Source of the DNA: Blastocystis hominis
Lineage: Eukaryota; Sar; Bigyra; Opalinata; Blastocystidae
Direction: 5' to 3'
NCBI RefSeq assembly: GCF_000151665.1
Contig: NW_013171838.1
Span: 1,236,107-1,300,106 of the forward strand
DNA: 64,000 nucleotides
In this document: positions 32,271-44,290 of the stretch, piece after piece
Layout: each line of letters opens with the position of its first letter
Position numbering within the stretch: position 1 is the stretch's first letter
Notes under the pieces: model-generated
The model's database searches: none
Told to the model about the DNA's origin: nothing
The model's input: only the letters and a program-made list of their open reading frames with translations
Program-made: the position numbers and the translations under genes

Positions 32271-32968
32271 ATGCCAGTTCTAAAGGGAATTTCCAGTGTG
32301 ATCACTCCTGAGCTTTTGAAGGTTCTTGCTGAGATGGGTCACGGAGATCAGATTGGTAGGGGCAGATCTTTGTGTCTGAGAATTAGTAATTGCGGACGCG
32401 AATTTTCCCGCGGCTTCGATTGCTTCGCATTGCCCTGGCGGCTTGATTCGCTTGGATGGTTTGATTCTAGATTTTTTGTGCTTAGAATAGGTCATCCGAT
32501 TCCTCGCATTCTTCGTGGCATCTGCAAGCTGCTTCCTCTGGATCAATATGTGGAGTGTCCCGTTTCTTCTGCTTTCAGTGGATTGAGGTCTAGGCGAAGG
32601 TGATGGAGAAGATGGAGTGTGACAAGGACATGGAGCTCCCCATTATTGAGGAGTACAAGAAGATCCTGGCTGAAGCGGAAGGGAAAGAGGTAATTTGAGA
32701 AAGAGAGGAGCGTAAGATGCAGGTAAAACTGGAAGGTATTGAGCGCTTTGCGTTTTATGAGCAGGCCAAGAAGTGCTACGCGGTGATTGCTACAGGGTTG
32801 TCCCGGTTGTGGATTGTGAGGCGTAGAGAGACATCGCAGTACGCGAACATTATTTTACAGAAGGGAGTAATTACAAATCCAGAGTTTTTGTATTTTTGTT
32901 TTGAAACAGAAGATTCGCATTCCGCGGTTTTATCGAAGTTTCCGCGGATTCTGTTACCTTGTTATTAA
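32271..32968 (+). CDS. FUOM: Fucose mutarotase (FucU/RbsD family)
   Basis: FucU/FUOM interconverts alpha- and beta-L-fucose in fucose salvage. Introns of 25, 32, 32, 33 and 30 nt restore the family sequence: MPVLKGISSVITPELLKVLA, EMGHGDQI (conserved GHGD with catalytic His), ELVIADANFPAASI, ICKLLPLDQYVECP, GIERFAFYEQAKKCYAVIAT and ETSQYANIILQKGV. Family proteins normally end soon after KGV; here the frame continues to TAA 32966-32968 with unrelated residues, so the true 3' end is uncertain. Confidence 0.85.
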
Positions 32969-33174
32969 TTAAGCTAATAGAGGACCTTCTTGGGATTTAG
33001 GATCCTCTTTTGTGCGAGCAGTATCGTTTAGCTTTCATCAACAACCGTAAAAGTCCAGATAACCACAGTTGGTTTTTGAAAGCAAGGTATCGTTGTTAAG
33101 CTGAGATTTCCCAAGAATCTGACTGTTGACTACGTCTACTTTTCTATCAGAGCCCGAAATACAAACAAAAGATA
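32969..33174 (+). other. Unresolved coding-like stretch
   Basis: Between fucose mutarotase and the PHD gene. It can be read as DPLLCEQYRLAFINNRKSPD and, after a frame change, LRFPKNLTVDYVYFSIRARN, which looks protein-like but has no clear start and overlaps the PHD gene start. I could not build a gene. Confidence 0.3.
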
Positions 33175-36100
33175 TGAGTCAAGTAAATGCCCCTCCAAAT
33201 GGTACACCTTGCTGGTAGATATAGAGGAGATGATGTGAACTAGCCATATTTGTAAAAACGGTGATACCAAGTTTGATCGGCTTTTATGGTGTTCAGTGTG
33301 CGGCGTCTATGTTCACCAGTACTGTTACGGGGTATCCGAGGCCAAACCGGTCTGGAAGTGTCATACCTGTTCTCAAAATGTCCAATACCCTATGTGTTGC
33401 ATTTGTAAGATGGTGGGGAATGTGTTGGCGGAGTTGATGGCTAGACCACGATGGATCTGTGTTTGCAATGCAACGGGAATGAGTGGTGCCATGTTTTATG
33501 TGCGGAGCTCATCATGCGAACTCGCTTTCTGAACAATTCGGACGTTCTGAATTCCCTTCTGGATTCCCTGCCAATCAAGCGTTTTTCGATTCCATCAAAG
33601 CAATCGGAGCGAAACCAGCTCATCGCGTCCTCCAAGATCGCGAATATCGTTCCATCGGCCTCGGTGGTCGTGAGCCCTCCCATCCGTCCCCCCGCGTCGA
33701 CCACAATCTTCCACTGCTCCATCTGCGGCCATCCCATCCTCGGCCGCGCGATCCACTGCTGGTACGCATCATGTGCTTCCCTCTCCGTCTCCAGCCACGA
33801 CAAATGCTCCTTCTGCGCCCACTCGATCTGCCTCGCCCGCACCGACTCCTCCGCCTGGTTTTTCCTCTGCGACCGCCGCGTTCCGGGCGGCAAAGTGCGC
33901 GTCGTCTGCCGCGCGCACTCCCAATTCTTCGTTTCCGACCTTTATCTCCTCTATCCCGCCTTCCCCCAGATCTCCCTCCTCGCCAAACTCGCCTGCGAGA
34001 TCGTCCTCGCCGCCGCCGTCCCGCCGCCTCCCTCCGACCCGCGGGGATCGCTCTCCGTTTCGCACATGGAGACGCGCAGCCACCAGAAGCCCTTCCTTCC
34101 CCGCACTTCCGAGCGCCGTTCTCGCCGCCGCGCCGCGGTTTCCCCGGTTTCCCCGTCGGGATGGGGTAGCTCCCTACCCGCGGGAGAGGAAGCGATGGCG
34201 CCGTCGAAGCGGAGCGCGCGTCGTCCCGCGCTGTCGGTGCGTGAATTCGTGCGGGACGTGGAAGCGATGCTGTCGTTCGATTCGGGCGCGGCGTTCTGGC
34301 CCGGGTTTCAGCGCAGCGCGGAGGAGGCCGCGTTCCAGGAAGTGGCGCCGTGCGTGCTGCCGGCGAGGCGGCCCGCGGACTACGCGGAGGAGCGGAACGT
34401 GCTGTGGAACTGGTGCGACGAGCGGTTATTGCATCGATGCAGCGAAACCGCGGGGACCAAACTCGTACGCGTCCTGCTCCAGGGATTCTACACCGCGGAA
34501 CTGCTACTCTGCGTGAAACCCCTCGAGGACTCGGCCAGTCCCGCGGGTTCCTCGGTTTCCTCGGTTTCCTCGGTTTCCATGGGTTCCGCGGGGGAAGGAG
34601 ATGGGCAGGACCCGCAGGACCCGCGGGGATCTCGGGAAATCGGGGTGTGGTGGACGCCGCTGGCGAACGAAACGGCGAACTGTAGGGGAAACGTGGAACC
34701 TGAGGAGCAGGCGCGACGAAGTCGCGGATCCAGTTCAATCAGAGCGGGGCGGGGTTGGCGGGAAGCCATGGCGGGAGCGGCGGGGGCGGCGCGTCGCATT
34801 CGCGGTTTTCGACGTCGTACTACCCATTGGAGGACTCGATTTTCGCGGGAGTGGCGGTGATTTCGGTGCGCGTGCTGCGCACGGATCATCTCATGTCTCT
34901 CGGCGCCAGCGATCCGGTCAGCTTCGAGATCCGGAATCTGATCGTGGGGATCCCCGCGGGGCGTGACGCGTAGCGGTCGTACAAGCAGCTGCACGAGCAG
35001 AACTGGGAGCAGATCAGCCGCTGTCTGCAGAACCTCCAGCAGATCGAGCGTTTCAACGCGGTTTCCCCGGTTTCTCCGTTTCATGTAGGCGAAGTTCGGC
35101 GACCAGCTGCTCGCGTACTTCAACCTGCGTCAGAACTGGCGGGAGATTCTTCGCCGGCTGCGCGCGGAGCTCCCGCCGCATCCGTCTCTTTTTCCCGCGC
35201 TTTTCGCCTTCGCGGAGGCGGGCCGCTGGCCGGTGTGGCGCCGCTGCAGCGTGTGCTTCGGGCCCGAAACGCCCGGGGAGTTGGTGTGCTGCGTCACGTG
35301 CGGAATCCCCGTGCATCGGCGCTGCGTGGGACTGGCCAATCCGACGCCGCAGACTGTGTTCCAGTGCGATGTGTGCCGTTTCCTCGCGCAGAGTTCGATC
35401 GAGACGGGCGTTTCATCTAGACGGAGACCCGCGGTTCTTGAAGTGCTGCTACTGCACGGTGCTGGACGGGTATTTGGCGCGCACGAACGTCGCGAGTCCC
35501 GTTTTCGCGCATATTTCGTGCGCACTATTTTCGCCGGGCGGGGAAATCGCGGACTTCGCGCGGATGACGCCCGCGCCGCCGGGGCTGCGGCCGCAGTACA
35601 ACGGGCTGCGCATGCTGAACCCGCTGAGCGTGCGGCGCGGCGTGGACGACAGCTATCTCCGCGATTATGCGAACATGTTCCCGCTCTTCAGTCTCTTCCG
35701 TGCGTTTCCTCGGGGCGTTTCATCTAGACTCGAAGGCGTCGCTGACGTCGCCGCTCTTCCCGATGCCCGAAACGCTCGCGAATGCCGCGGGGAACAGCAC
35801 GTATTCGGTGCGGAACACATTTAACAAGGTGCATCCCTACTATCTGGAGAATTCCCGCGAGGGCCAGCTCGTGTCCCTCTTCCGCAACGTCGAGTGTTCC
35901 CGCCAGAAACAGTGTTACTCCGTCATCGAGCCGCGCATCCCCGCGAATCTGCGCAATTACGGCGCGCACTGCGGATTCTGCTCGGAAACCGCGGGAGAGC
36001 CCGTCGAGTACAACGAGTCCCGCGGTACCACCGTGGAAACGGGGTAACCTGGAGATCTGGCGATGCCGGGCGGTCTGTGCTGCTACTGCCACGTTCCCCG

Positions 36101-39100
36101 CGGGATCACGCTTCGGTGCGGCGCGGCGGATTGCTGCGAGTCGTTTCATTTCATGTGCCACTGGCGAAACGGCGGGTACTGCGAGCTGCGCGACGCGGAG
36201 ATTTACATCGGCGGGGGCAAACATCCCTGTTTGTTCGCGCTCTGCTTCAAGCACATGCCGCCCGCGCGACGAAACTCCCTCCTCGCCGAGGTCGCGCTGC
36301 GCTCCTCCATGCAGTGCTTCTCCCGCGGGAATCCGAACACGCTCCGCGAAGTGCTGCAGCGCCTCGACGGACCTTCGAAATCGAATTCCAAATCGAATTC
36401 CAAATCGAATTCCGCGGGAAATTTCGCGGGAAATTTCGCGGGAAATTCTTTTGGAAGTTCTTTTGGAAATTCTTTTGGAAATGCTTCGGGGAGTTCCGCG
36501 GGGAGCGGTCGGTTGGGTGTTCCGCGGGAAATCTGCGATGTGTGCGGGTTCGGGTATTCGGCGCCGCCGATTAACCAGGAAATGGTTTTGGAGGGAAGCC
36601 GGCTGGGCCGCTGCGTGAACATCCGACGCGACGAAACGCCCAATCCGGGGAGTGCGGCGCGTGCAGCGCATGGAATGAAGGGAAGCAAGGGAAGCAATGC
36701 AATGAACACAGCATCGACATCATTCCCTCCATCATCTCATTCTTCTTCTTATTATTCTCCATCCGCTTCCTCCATTCCCGCCAATCGACATCCCGCCAAA
36801 CCGCGCAGCACCGACGACCCCAAACGTGGAATCGTGGATCACATCACCGAGCGGCTCGAAACCGCGGGACAGCGCGTGGACTGCGGTTCGGGCGTGTACC
36901 TGCAGCCGGGAACCCGCGGGAACATGCTGCACTGCGTGGTGTGCGGGACCGTGGTGCACGAAGTTTGCGCGGATTTACCGCGGATCCAGGTCCTGGCGCA
37001 ATTCGACCACGTGAAATGTACTTTCTTCGGGCGTTTCATCCCCAGACTTCGTGTGTTCCATGTGTCTCCTCGGCTCCTTCGGCCTCGAGCGGCAAGTCGC
37101 GGCGTTTCTTCGCGCGGTTCCCGCGAGTCACGTGCCCTCGCCGCACGCGTGCTGCTTCGTCTGCGGCGGGCGCGCGGGCTACTTCGTGCTGACCGTGGAC
37201 GGGGTTTTGGTGCACAAGAAATGCGGGCTTTTGCTACGCGGGTCGGTGTACTCCACGCTGCACTCCCAGATGATGACCGAAATCAGCCCGATTTTCCGCG
37301 CGCCCAGCGCCGAGGAACGCACGCTCGTGCAGTTCGTGCTCCCCGCCGTCGACTGCATGGGGCTGCAGTCCAACGCCTTGTCGGAGCCCCGCGGGGGAGT
37401 GAGGAGTAGGCCGGGTGCCGCGGGGAGGAAGCCGATTCGCTGCTATGAGTGCGGCGAAACGTCCGGGCAGTTCGTCAAGTGCAGCATCACCAACTGTGGA
37501 AACGTAGAAACCGGGGAAACGTGCGATGTAGTACGTGCATCTGGGGTGTCTCTCCCGCCAAACCTCGTTTTACTACAAGTTCCTCGATAATGTGGACCTC
37601 CGTTTCCACTTTTCAGGCGTAGCTGGAACTGCTCTGCCCGGACCACATTCCCGCCAATTTCATCCAGGACCCCGTTTCCCTCATCTGGGTTCCCTCTTTC
37701 TACGTTTCTCCGATTTACGTCGTCTATCAGAAACTCCAGTTGCTTCGTGCCGCCAAAGAAGATTCCCTCCGCCTCACCGCCTTGTTAACCGCGGAACTCA
37801 ACGACCTGCGAAACGCCGAGCAGAATCTGCGCGACGACATCCAGAAAATCCGCGGGAAACTCGACCATCGCTACAGAATCGCGGGAAACGGAGCATGTAG
37901 GATCCCCGCGGGACTGGCATGTAGCGGTTTTCCTGGACGCGTGGTACCTCCAAAAATGGGCGTTACAGAAGGCGGGAATGGCCGTCGTGGCTCCTGTGAT
38001 AACCGCGGTAAATGCAGAGCTCACTTCCTGTCCTTTTCTTTTTCCATTCCCGCGATTTATAGTCATTCCCCGCGATTCTCCGCCCAAGAAACGTCCCGCG
38101 GGGACGACCAAGGCGCGTCCTCGCGCGATTCCCGCGGGAACGGAGAGCGAGAGCGAGGAGTTCGTGGAGGAAAGCGACGTGGAATCGGGGGAACTGGGGG
38201 CGAGCGAGTCGGACAGCCGGTCGAGTTCGTCGCGGTCCATCACGCGGTCGGCGCTGCGGAAGATGCAGGTGGAGAAGGACGACATGCTCATCACCACGAA
38301 GCACGGCGCGCGCTCCGGCCGCCAGGTTTACATCAACGTCACGCGTCTGCAGGAATTCATCCGCGCCGAGGGCCAGTCCGTCGAGAACGATCCCTTTATC
38401 CGCTATCTTGGAAGGATCCCCGCGGAACTCTTCGTCAGCGGAGCGGGTATTCAGCGCGCCCGGGACGCCGCCATGCGCGTGCAGGGGAACCGCGGGAATG
38501 GGGTCGAGAATGCCGCGAACGACGGGGAAACGGGGAAACCAGGGGGAAACCAAGAAGGGGAGAATCGTGGAAACCCGGAGATAAATGGTGGAAACCAGGA
38601 AGGGGAAACCCAAGGGGGTGCCCAGGAAGGGGAGAATCGTGGAAACATGGAAATAGAGAATCGTGGAAACATGGAGATGAATGGTGGAAACATGGAAACA
38701 GAGAATCATGGAAATGAAGAATTGGAGAATCGTGGAAACCCGGAGATAAATAGTGGAAACATGGAAACAGAGAATCGGGGAAATGAAGAATTAGAGAATC
38801 GTGGAAGCCCAATCATGAATAGTGGAAACGGAGAAACCCAGCCCTCCCCACCAAATTCCCCGCGGTGGAAGTTCCGCGGTTTTGAGCCGGGCGAAGTCCG
38901 CGTGATTTCCTTCCATTCCCTCCAAACGCTCCAGGCCCCGCTTCCCGCTTTCATTCCCGCTCCCGCCCAACGCACCGAGGCGTTCCCCGCGGGGGAGTCT
39001 CCCTCCCTGGCCCACGCGCTGGCGAAATTCGAGGGAATTTTGGCGCGGCGAAGCGACTGCGACCGCAGTTTCCACGCCATCGAGCGTTTCTTCGCCAAAC

Positions 39101-40407
39101 TCTTCGCCGACGGTCGGGGTTCCACGTTTCTCTGATTCTAGAACCGCGGATCCGCCTCGAGGACCGACTTTTCCGAACGCCCCGAACCGCGGGAATCCAG
39201 CAAGAACCCCTTTTCCTGCAGCTTTTCCCCGCGGAACCTGAAGAAACTGGAGAAACTGGGGAATCGGAGAAACCGGAGAAACCAGGGAATCGTCTGCGGT
39301 TGTTGCGAGCCCACGCGATGTGGATTTTTTTGTCGCAGTTTTTCGGTGAGTCCCGCGGGAATCGTCGATCGTAGAAATGAGCGGCGCGAATCACGTGCTG
39401 CAGCGCGGAAGGGCGGGAGAATTCGATACCGAAGACCAGTGGATGAAACTCCTCGAAACCCAAATTCCAGAATTCGACGCGATTTTGCGACAAAACGTAA
39501 AATTGGCGGGAATTTTGCCACCCAGAATGTGCTGAAAACCGCGATTCACGTCTTCTACGAATCGATTCCCACCAAAATCCAAGACTTCCCCGCGGCAAAT
39601 CCCGAGTTGATGGATTGGGCGACCGAAGTAGCCCCGATTTTTGGAATTCTGACCGAAAGAAACTCCTCAATGAAACCTCCGAAACTCCCGCGGTTTGTTT
39701 GTTCTGCGGAAATCCATATTCCGACGTGACCAACACGGTAGGTTTGGCGGCAAAAATTGAGCGGCAGAGCGAAGCCGCGGGATTTGTGTGCAATTGTTGT
39801 TCGTATTCCCGCGGGAATCGCCTGATTGGATTGTGGGTCGATTTGTTCGTCGATTTGCAGTGGAAAACGTGCGAAATTGTGGCATTCGACCCGCTGTCGC
39901 ATCGCCATTTATTGGAGTGGCAGAAATCGGGGGGATTTATGGAGTAGAGGCGAGAAGGGGAGTGTGTGGAACATTGTGCTGATGGACTGGTTCTGGGTGC
40001 TGCGATGTCGCGCCGATGTCGTCGCGGAAGTAAAAGAAACACGAAAATTGATTTGATTCTCGTAGGCGGCGTTTCATAAACCGAAACGAATTCGATTGGT
40101 GGAAGAGGACTGCGCTCTCCGGTTTCACACGATAAAGGAGTCAGAGCAGCAGAAGGAAGCGGTTTGTAAAGTACGAAAGCGAATCGAAATTTGATGGTTT
40201 TCGTAGATATGCGGGAACACTGGGAATGACTCGGACTTCAAGTTCTGCAATTGTTGCAACAAGGGATTTCATAAGAGCTGCTTGAATGGTCAACCGTCGA
40301 GTGAACCGACTGGAAGCCTCGCAGATGGCAGTGAAGGGCAGGAGAAATGGTTCTGTGAAGAGTGCACTACAAGATCAAAAACGCTTGTGTTTAATCGGGT
40401 TAATTAG
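33175..40407 (+). CDS. Giant multi-PHD/ePHD chromatin protein
   Basis: Starts MSQVNAPPNGTPC and, after a 29-nt intron, enters a PHD finger (CHICKNGDTKFDRLLWCSVC, then VHQYCYGV, WKCHTC) followed by an extended PHD (CCICKMVGN, CLQCNGNEWCHVLCAEL). Further zinc modules: about 33700-33920 (HCSICGHPILGRAIHC); PHD 35235-35390 (RCSVCFGPE, CVTCGIPVHRRCV, CDVC); ePHD 35430-35530 (CCYCTVLDGYL, AHISCALF); 35960-36260 (CGFCSETAGE, CCYCHVPRGITLRCG, FHFMCHW); 36530-37260 (ICDVCGFGY, HCVVCGTVVHEVC, CCFVCGGRAG); 37435-37660 (CYECGETSGQFVKC, VHLGCL, CPDH); a final PHD 40205-40360 (ICGN, FCNCCNKGFHKSCL, WFCEEC). Stop TAG 40405-40407. Many 23-33-nt introns; several low-complexity inserts (36375-36500, 38520-38830). 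Probably a histone-reading scaffold like JADE/BRPF/trithorax proteins. I see no SET or bromodomain in it. Not every junction is resolved. Confidence 0.65.
38540..38830 (+). repeat. In-frame Asn/Gly/Glu repeat in the PHD protein
   Basis: Imperfect units built on GGAAACATGGAAACAGAGAA and GGAAACCAAGAAGGGGAGAA. Confidence 0.85.
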
Positions 40408-40415
40408 GGAGCTTT

Positions 40416-40423
40416 TGTTTGTT
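40416..40423 (+). terminator. TGTTTGTT motif of multi-PHD gene
   Basis: Exact octamer 8 nt after the TAG. Confidence 0.85.
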
Positions 40424-40612
40424 CAAGTCAAGCGATTCATATCTCGCTGCCCTTGCAGCAAGCCCACTACTTTAAATGTGTTGAATCAAACAAAGCCGTT
40501 AATTTAATTAGCCGATGCCGAAAATTTGGAATCTTCATTTGATTGGCTGTTGATGTTCCACCCGCCCTAGCCAGTGTTTTTGCAAACTTTAATTCGATAA
40601 TCTTGGACAACC

Positions 40613-40883
40613 ATGGGTAGCTCTTTTTTCCGAATTCCCAAAGTGAAGGACGATGCCATGCGTATTGTGTGTGTGATTTTGAATATTTTCATTTCTGGTA
40701 TGGTGTTGCAATCATAAGTGATATATAGGTACCGGAACCATTGTGGGAGGTATTATTGATGGAAAGGATTCGAATGTTATTATTTGCGGTATTGCCCAGC
40801 TGATTGTTGGCTGTTTTGGTATTGGATACATCTGGAGCTGGATCTGGGCTATCTTCATTGCTCTGCAGAAACAGGTGTGCTAA
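40613..40883 (+). CDS. Stum/SPEC3-like small membrane protein
   Basis: One 31-nt intron (near 40699-40730) joins MGSSFFRIPKVKDDAMRIVC, VILNIFISGTGTIVGG and IICGIAQLIVGCFGIGYIWS, WIWAIFIALQKQ. Two helices with LNIFxxGxGTxxxG and GWIWS-like motifs are the pattern of the SPEC3/Stum family (a mechanosensory protein in flies). About 80 residues; TAA at 40881-40883. Short proteolipid families are an alternative. Confidence 0.6.
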
Positions 40884-40901
40884 TAAGAAAAGTGTTTGTG
40901 A

Positions 40902-40909
40902 TGTTTGTT
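40902..40909 (+). terminator. TGTTTGTT motif of Stum-like gene
   Basis: Exact octamer 18 nt after the stop; a TGTTTGTG copy lies just upstream. Confidence 0.8.
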
Positions 40910-41068
40910 GGAACACTATTTTGTTTATGGAGGATAATTTTTTGGCTCGCTTCGGTCTGCAAGGAATCGAAGCACGTTACCCAAAGATTGTAGCACGTTC
41001 ATAGTCGTTTCTAGCATAGACCGAACCATCATACTCCTTTCTATTTCCTGGATATAGTAGGAGCGACG

Positions 41069-41822
41069 ATGAATGTAGAAAATTCTCGACAGGTGGTAAA
41101 CCTTTATATGGTAGCGAATGTGGCGGAAAACAATCGTATAGGACTATTCGATATTTCAAAAGAAAACCCCAAGGATGTGCAGATCCTTCCTCTTAGCGAA
41201 AAGCAAATTCAAGGTATTAGCACAATTCATGGCAATCCAAGTAAAGTGAGTCGTGTCACTCCCTTCTGCGTATGCGTTTAATCTTTTCGCTTACAAATAG
41301 ATGAAAGATAAACACCTGATTGACGGCATTAAGCAATGGATAAGTTTAAAGCGTCCCCGTCTGCGTCATCAAGAAAAACCCCTTAATTCCGTATCTAATA
41401 TCGCCAACTCTTGACTAGATTCAAGTCAAGCTTCGCAAGATTCTCAACATTTTGTACGACAAATCGTGGGAAGAATGCAAAGGCGACAATCCCTTCCGTC
41501 CCGTATCATCTCTCCAGATTGCGTTCTCTCTGTAGATTTTATCGGAGGATTACCTTCGGAAATACAATTTGCTGGATTATTTGAAGGTAATTCCGCATCC
41601 TATTAGTCTTACAGACATGAAGGTGGGGATCGAGACGACTTGGATTGTTTTAATGAGTAGATAAAATTGAGGCAAGGGCTCTATCACTCTGTGGATGATT
41701 TGGAACAGGACATGAAGTTAATGGTGGATAATGCCGTTCGATATCATGGAGCGAAGTCGGTGTACGCGCGATTGGGAGCAGAGTTGTATGATGTAATGAA
41801 GGATGAAAGGAGTGAGGAATAG
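41069..41822 (+). CDS. Bromodomain protein
   Basis: Bromodomains bind acetyl-lysine. The spliced product begins MNVENSRQVVNLYMVANVAE; its C-terminal 110 residues form a bromodomain: LRKILNILYDKSWEECK, YNLLDYLKVIPHPISLTDMK, IKLRQGLYHSVDDLEQDMKL, MVDNAVRYHGAKSVYARLGA (the N-A-x-x-Y/H of helix B/BC). Introns of 28, 33 and 38 nt join these blocks; the first intron is 31 or 55 nt depending on donor. Stop TAG 41820-41822. About 200 residues, so a single-domain reader or a subunit of a larger complex. Confidence 0.8.
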
Positions 41823-42108
41823 GAGTTTTTGAGTCTGAAAGAAGAGCTTTTTAGATATAGTGTATGATGTTGTTTATTCGAAACAGAAGTGAATGAATGA
41901 ATGAATGAATTGAATGAATGGAGGGATGGAGGGATGGTTTATGAATGAATGAGTGAAAATGCTAAAATCGAAATTCTATGTTATGATCTTCACACCAATA
42001 GAAAAACACACCGCCATCCGCCATCCCACAACTCCCTTGCTCGATTTTGATTTGATCTCCCACAAAACACACATCCCCCTCTCCCATTCATTCATTCATT
42101 GCTTTTCC
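41823..42108. other. Convergent 3' gap with GAAT repeats
   Basis: Contains (GAAT)n at 41892-41920 and CATTCATTCATT at 42087-42099. No gene is visible, and no exact plus-strand TGTTTGTT (nearest TTGTTTATT at 41870). Confidence 0.7.
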
Positions 42109-42116
42109 AACAAACA
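42109..42116 (-). terminator. TGTTTGTT motif of DYRK-like kinase gene
   Basis: Minus-strand octamer 82 nt past the kinase stop. Confidence 0.75.
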
Positions 42117-42197
42117 TCCATCGCATCGATTCAATCCATTTCAATTACAAAAAACACTCCCCTTTGTCTCTTTAATACCATTTTTCCACATCCTCCT

Positions 42198-44242
42198 CTA
42201 CTCTCCCTCCCACTCAAACAACTCGCACTCCCTCTCCTTCGCAATAAACGGATGCTTCAGCGCCTGGCTCGCCGTCATCCGCTCCATCGGATCCCATTGC
42301 AGCAATCCCCACACGAAGTCCACAAAATCCAAATCCCCCGTCTGCAGCACGCTCCGCAGATCGCGCCGCGGCGGCTCCAGCTCCCAGAGCCCCTTCTCCA
42401 TCTTCACGAAGGTCCGTCCGCCCTGCCGGATGGTTTCCAGCCCCGCGACGCGGAGCAAATACGCGGGAATCGGTCCCAAAATGGCGGAGGCGGAGGTGAG
42501 CAGCGCGGCAACGCTGGAATTATCGAAGAGCAACTCGCCGGTGAGGAGCTCGGCAGCGATGCACCCGAGCGACCAGAGATCGATGCGCTCGTCGAAGGCG
42601 ATTTTGAGGATGATTTCGGGCGCGCGGTAGCTTCGCGATTGGATGTAGGGGTGTGTGCCGACATCGCGAATGCTCCGGATGAAATTGGCGCCGCCGAAGT
42701 CGACCAGTTTGACCTGCGCGCTACGAAGCAGATTGGCCGCGAGATTTACGCGGGAATGTCGCAGAGGAGAATGTTCTCCGGCTTGAGGTCGCAGTGCACG
42801 ACGTTGTGCGCGTGGATGAATTGTAACGCCTCCAAAACCTGCTGCAGAATGCGGCGTACCCGCGGGAGAGTGAAGTATTTCCGCGGGAACGACCGCGCCA
42901 GGCAGCTGAACTCGTAGAGATTGTTCTGGAGCAGCTAGAAGGAAAAGTGGAAACGTGGAAACCACTTCGGTGACGATGAACAAGTGCTGTTTGTTGTAGA
43001 AGTAGTCGTGGAGGCGAAGCAAATGCGCGGCTTCGCTGCGCGGCAAATTGTTCAAATAGCGCAAAATGCGAATTTCGTCGAGTGATTGGTCGAAAAAATA
43101 GTCCCTTTTTTTGATGATCTGGACTCATTCCTCCCCGCGAAACCCACCTTCAGACACAAATGCTCGTTTCCCGCGGCTCGCATGTCGATGCACTCCACGG
43201 TGATCGAAAAAGTGGCCTGTCCCAATTCCCGCAGAATTAGGTACCGATCCGCGATGACCGAATTCGGGGCGATTTTCAGCGCGGAATCCGGTGCGAATCC
43301 GCACAATTGCGGCGTGTAGTAAACTGGGAGGAAATAGAAGTCCACCCCGCGGTTATTGGAGTCGAAGACCGCGGGGAAAACGTCTTCGTGGCCGATGAGG
43401 CGAGTGAAACGCGCGATGGATTCGGGGTTCGAAGCGAATTCGCAGAGCGGATCGGATGTCACGGCGGAATCTGATGTGGAGGCTTGGGAGAGGACTCTAG
43501 AGGAGAGAACCGCGGGGATGGGAACTCGTCGGAGGGGGAATTGGGGGTGAAATGAGGCGGGGAAGGCGGGAGAAGAATGGGAGGAGGAGATTCGGTTTGG
43601 GAAAGAATGGAGATGGAATCGCTGAAGGTGGGTAATTGGATGGGTTTGGGTGGAATTGGTGTGATCTCATAGTGAGTCGAATTGTGGTGTGGAGTTTTCT
43701 CGTGATCAACCTCAACATTAAAGTCAATAGCCGAGACATCATCCGAATCAGCTATGAAAGAGACTGACTCGGAGGGATCGACTAGCTCTTCTTCGTGGAG
43801 AATGTGAGCTCGAAGATTTTGCATGGACGAGTAGTTTCGCTCGATGATTCTATCCACTTGCTCATCGGAACTGGCATAGTGCTCCAAATAGTCGATCACA
43901 TTGCCTTCTCCAACAGCGATACTGTCCCGGCGGATTCCTAAAAGGTTTTTGCCCACCTGTATGATTACCATATTTGGATGCGATTTTTTCAATGAGCTCT
44001 AATTTCTGAACCATGTCGGGCGTCATGCGCAGCCGGTTAATTGCGTCGTTGCGAATTAACTACAAGTTGGCACTAAATCCAGTTTTTACATCGATAATAA
44101 AGTTTAAGAGTACGGTATCGATCGATGTAGTCGAGCTATCATCACTTTCCGTATCCAAGCTGGATGCGGAGGTGGACGGCGTTTGGAATGCGGAATCCAT
44201 GCTGTCTTCATCGGGTGTTTGTGCACTCTCCATTTGGCTCAA
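42198..44242 (-). CDS. DYRK-family protein kinase
   Basis: DYRK kinases autophosphorylate an activation-loop Tyr and then act on Ser/Thr. A Ser/Asp-rich N-terminal extension ([16 protein letters not shown]) is followed, after 30- and 31-nt introns, by an acidic/Pro-rich region and the kinase: [20 protein letters not shown] (Gly loop), LCLKV (Lys), [18 protein letters not shown] catalytic loop ([15 protein letters not shown]), [11 protein letters not shown] (DFG), [20 protein letters not shown] (YxQSR-YRAPE, DYRK hallmark), [16 protein letters not shown]. Stop at 42198-42200. Several introns shift frame between about 42720 and 43130. YAK1-type or plant-type DYRK are both possible. Confidence 0.8.
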
Positions 44243-44278
44243 CTACAAGCGATAAGAATTCAACTATAATATGTTTTC

Positions 44279-44286
44279 AACAAACA
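44279..44286 (-). terminator. TGTTTGTT motif of NEMF gene (stop made by poly(A))
   Basis: The motif overlaps the last genomic codons. T44291 followed by four bases precedes it, so cleavage there gives UAA. Confidence 0.8.
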
Positions 44287-44290
44287 CTGC

